Shown here piece by piece: positions 62,883 to 64,000 of a DNA stretch of 64,000 nt. Source of the stretch: Sphingobium sp. CECT 9361. GTDB taxonomy: Bacteria; Pseudomonadota; Alphaproteobacteria; Sphingomonadales; Sphingomonadaceae. A program made the translations under genes and the position numbers. Where the stretch lies: positions 1-64,000 of the forward strand of contig NZ_CAKKNC010000017.1 in NCBI RefSeq assembly GCF_918741285.1, in the 5' to 3' direction. Within the stretch, counting starts at the first letter, position 1; every line of letters begins with the position of its first letter. The notes below the pieces were generated by a model that did no database searches, was not told the origin of the DNA, and saw nothing but the letters and a program-made list of their open reading frames with translations.

Positions 62883-64000
62883 TTACAGGCGGGACGCGAT
62901 AGCCGCTGGCACCTGCGCAATCAATTCATCCGCGACAAAAGCAGCACCAGCGCGCCGGGCGGCCTCTCCGTGGAGCCAGACCGCTTCGCAGGCTGCCCGG
63001 AAAGGATCGTGGGTGACAGCGAGGCGCGCCGCGCACAACCCCGCCAAGACATCGCCCGTCCCGGCAGTCGATAACCATGAGGATGCGGGGCGCGAGACGG
63101 CTGCGCGGCCATCGGGGGCAGCGACAATGCTATGCGCGCCTTTCAGCACAACGACTGCGCCCGATTGGGCGGCGGCGGTCTGTGCCTGCATAATCGGATT
63201 GCCTTCGAGTGGACCGAACAGTGCTTCGAACTCTCCCGCGTGGGGCGTCAGGATCGCGCATTGCGGGAGCACGGCGAAACCGAGCGACTTCAACGCCAAA
63301 AGTCCATCGGCATCGATTACCGCCCGATGACCTGCCGACAGCGCCGATGCCATGCGGGCGATACTGGCTCCATCCCGCCCTAGCCCCGGCCCGATGAGAC
63401 TGACGGCGATACGCGGATCGGCAAAGGCATCTGCGGGTTCGTCGTCGTTTTGGACGATGGCATGAGGTAGGCTTGGAATGGGTATGGGCGCACCGACCTT
63501 CACATAACCCGCCCCGCCATGCGCCGCAGCCAGCGCAGCGAGAGCAGCAGCGCCCGGCATCGCTCCCGCGAGAACCGCCACGAGGCCGCGTGTATATTTA
63601 TGCGCGTCCTTTGCCGGAGCCGTCAAGTGCGGGGCCGTGAGCAGGCGCACACGCGCATTCTGCGTGGGAATATCGATGTCGGCACAAACCAACCTGTCGA
63701 ACCGGGAAGCCGACGGATCGAGAACATGGGCAGGCTTCAACGCGCCCAGGCTGATGCACGTATTGAAATGCGGAACGTCGGACAGAGGCGCACCGCTATC
63801 GGTATCGATGCCGCTAGGTAGATCGATGGCGTAGGTCTTGCTGGCATCATCGGCCAATGCCGACAGACGCTCAGCGAGCGCCTTATCCAGACCTCGCGTG
63901 AGGCCAGTGCCGAACAAGGCATCGACCAACTGTGTTGCCGGGGATGCAGTGAACACGTCCTCGACCGGACCGTCCCACAAGGCGCGCGCCTGCTGCGATG
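62883..64000 (-). CDS. nnr: Bifunctional NAD(P)HX epimerase/dehydratase (C-terminal part; gene continues past the window)
   Basis: About 372 codons are visible; the gene runs past the window edge, so the start is unknown. The visible part begins inside the N-terminal NAD(P)HX epimerase (YjeF_N) domain (VDALFGTGLTRGLDK, AIDLPSGIDTDSG) and includes the whole C-terminal ADP-dependent dehydratase (carbohydrate kinase-like: VAVLAGAMPGAAALAAL, GPGLGRDGASIAR, ILTPHAGEFEALFG, VVVLKGAHSIVAAPDG, STAGTGDVLAGLCAA). Together they repair hydrated NADH and NADPH. Its stop lies 15 bases before the candidate CTG start of the methyltransferase gene. Confidence 0.95.
   Translation of the reverse strand, partial: SQQARALWDGPVEDVFTASPATQLVDALFGTGLTRGLDKALAERLSALADDASKTYAIDLPSGIDTDSGAPLSDVPHFNTCISLGALKPAHVLDPSASRFDRLVCADIDIPTQNARVRLLTAPHLTAPAKDAHKYTRGLVAVLAGAMPGAAALAALAAAHGGAGYVKVGAPIPIPSLPHAIVQNDDEPADAFADPRIAVSLIGPGLGRDGASIARMASALSAGHRAVIDADGLLALKSLGFAVLPQCAILTPHAGEFEALFGPLEGNPIMQAQTAAAQSGAVVVLKGAHSIVAAPDGRAAVSRPASSWLSTAGTGDVLAGLCAARLAVTHDPFRAACEAVWLHGEAARRAGAAFVADELIAQVPAAIASRL

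Overview
The window is a gene-dense (about 60% G+C by eye) chromosomal segment of an alphaproteobacterium, most likely a member of the Sphingomonadales. The reasons are the alpha-proteobacterial 5-aminolevulinate synthase (hemA), the PhaR/PHA locus, the spermidine route through carboxyspermidine (saccharopine-dehydrogenase-like CASDH plus nspC), the propionyl-CoA operon with an ScfR/PccR-type regulator, the ligase/exonuclease repair pair, and many twin-hairpin intergenic repeats of the kind common in sphingomonads. Genus cannot be fixed from sequence reading alone. Several genes appear to use TTG or GTG starts (lpdA, era, hemA, the CASDH gene, the ornithine decarboxylase gene, the ECF sigma gene).

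Layout. 0-8.7 kb: a long minus-strand housekeeping run (mltB-like, rlpA, D-Ala-D-Ala carboxypeptidase, tmk, holB, metG, tatD, MBL hydrolase, retropepsin-like membrane protease). 8.8-11.9 kb: a small accessory patch at a tRNA-Ser(UGA) gene, with a decayed class III alcohol dehydrogenase, a BLUF blue-light sensor, an OmpA-like protein and a Rap1a/Tai-like protein. 11.9-16.5 kb: amidohydrolase, then lpdA and the E2 subunit gene of pyruvate dehydrogenase, split by a DUF559 nuclease-fold gene that sits between two inverted palindromic repeats. 16.6-21 kb: UspA, RNase R, archaeal/eukaryal-type prolyl-tRNA synthetase. 21.1-24 kb: PHA locus (phaR, a short PhaC-like Cys hydrolase, phaA). 24-27.9 kb: alanine racemase, MHS-type transporter, CsaA, DUF2490 protein.

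27.9-38.4 kb: a propionyl-CoA to succinyl-CoA operon (pccB, mce, enoyl-CoA hydratase, methylmalonyl-CoA mutase, a 72-residue unknown, bioB, LprI-like, pccA). It is transcribed away from a divergent ScfR/PccR-type regulator; the 114-bp intergenic region carries two perfect TTTGCAAA palindromes. The operon supplies its own biotin synthase. 38.5-49.6 kb: gor, pgi, lepB-rnc-[GIY-YIG cassette]-era, a GGDEF protein, topA-dprA-plsY. 49.6-54.7 kb: murI, hemA, an exonuclease/ATP-dependent DNA ligase repair pair, DUF1294. 54.8-56.7 kb: a fasciclin protein, RskA-type anti-sigma factor and ECF sigma factor, the same trio as the mycobacterial SigK/RskA/MPT70-83 system. 56.7-64 kb: PLP-dependent ammonia-lyase, the polyamine genes (CASDH, nspC, ornithine decarboxylase), an RlmD/TrmA-type RNA methyltransferase and the 3' part of nnr.

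The most unusual structural feature is the repeat landscape. Five gene-less twin-hairpin elements lie between genes. Two further inverted pairs of palindromic repeats each enclose one small nuclease-fold gene (DUF559 in pdhC-lpdA; GIY-YIG in rnc-era), and both cassettes interrupt otherwise conserved operons. They look like nuclease-carrying palindromic cassettes and are the best candidate here for a poorly described mobile system.
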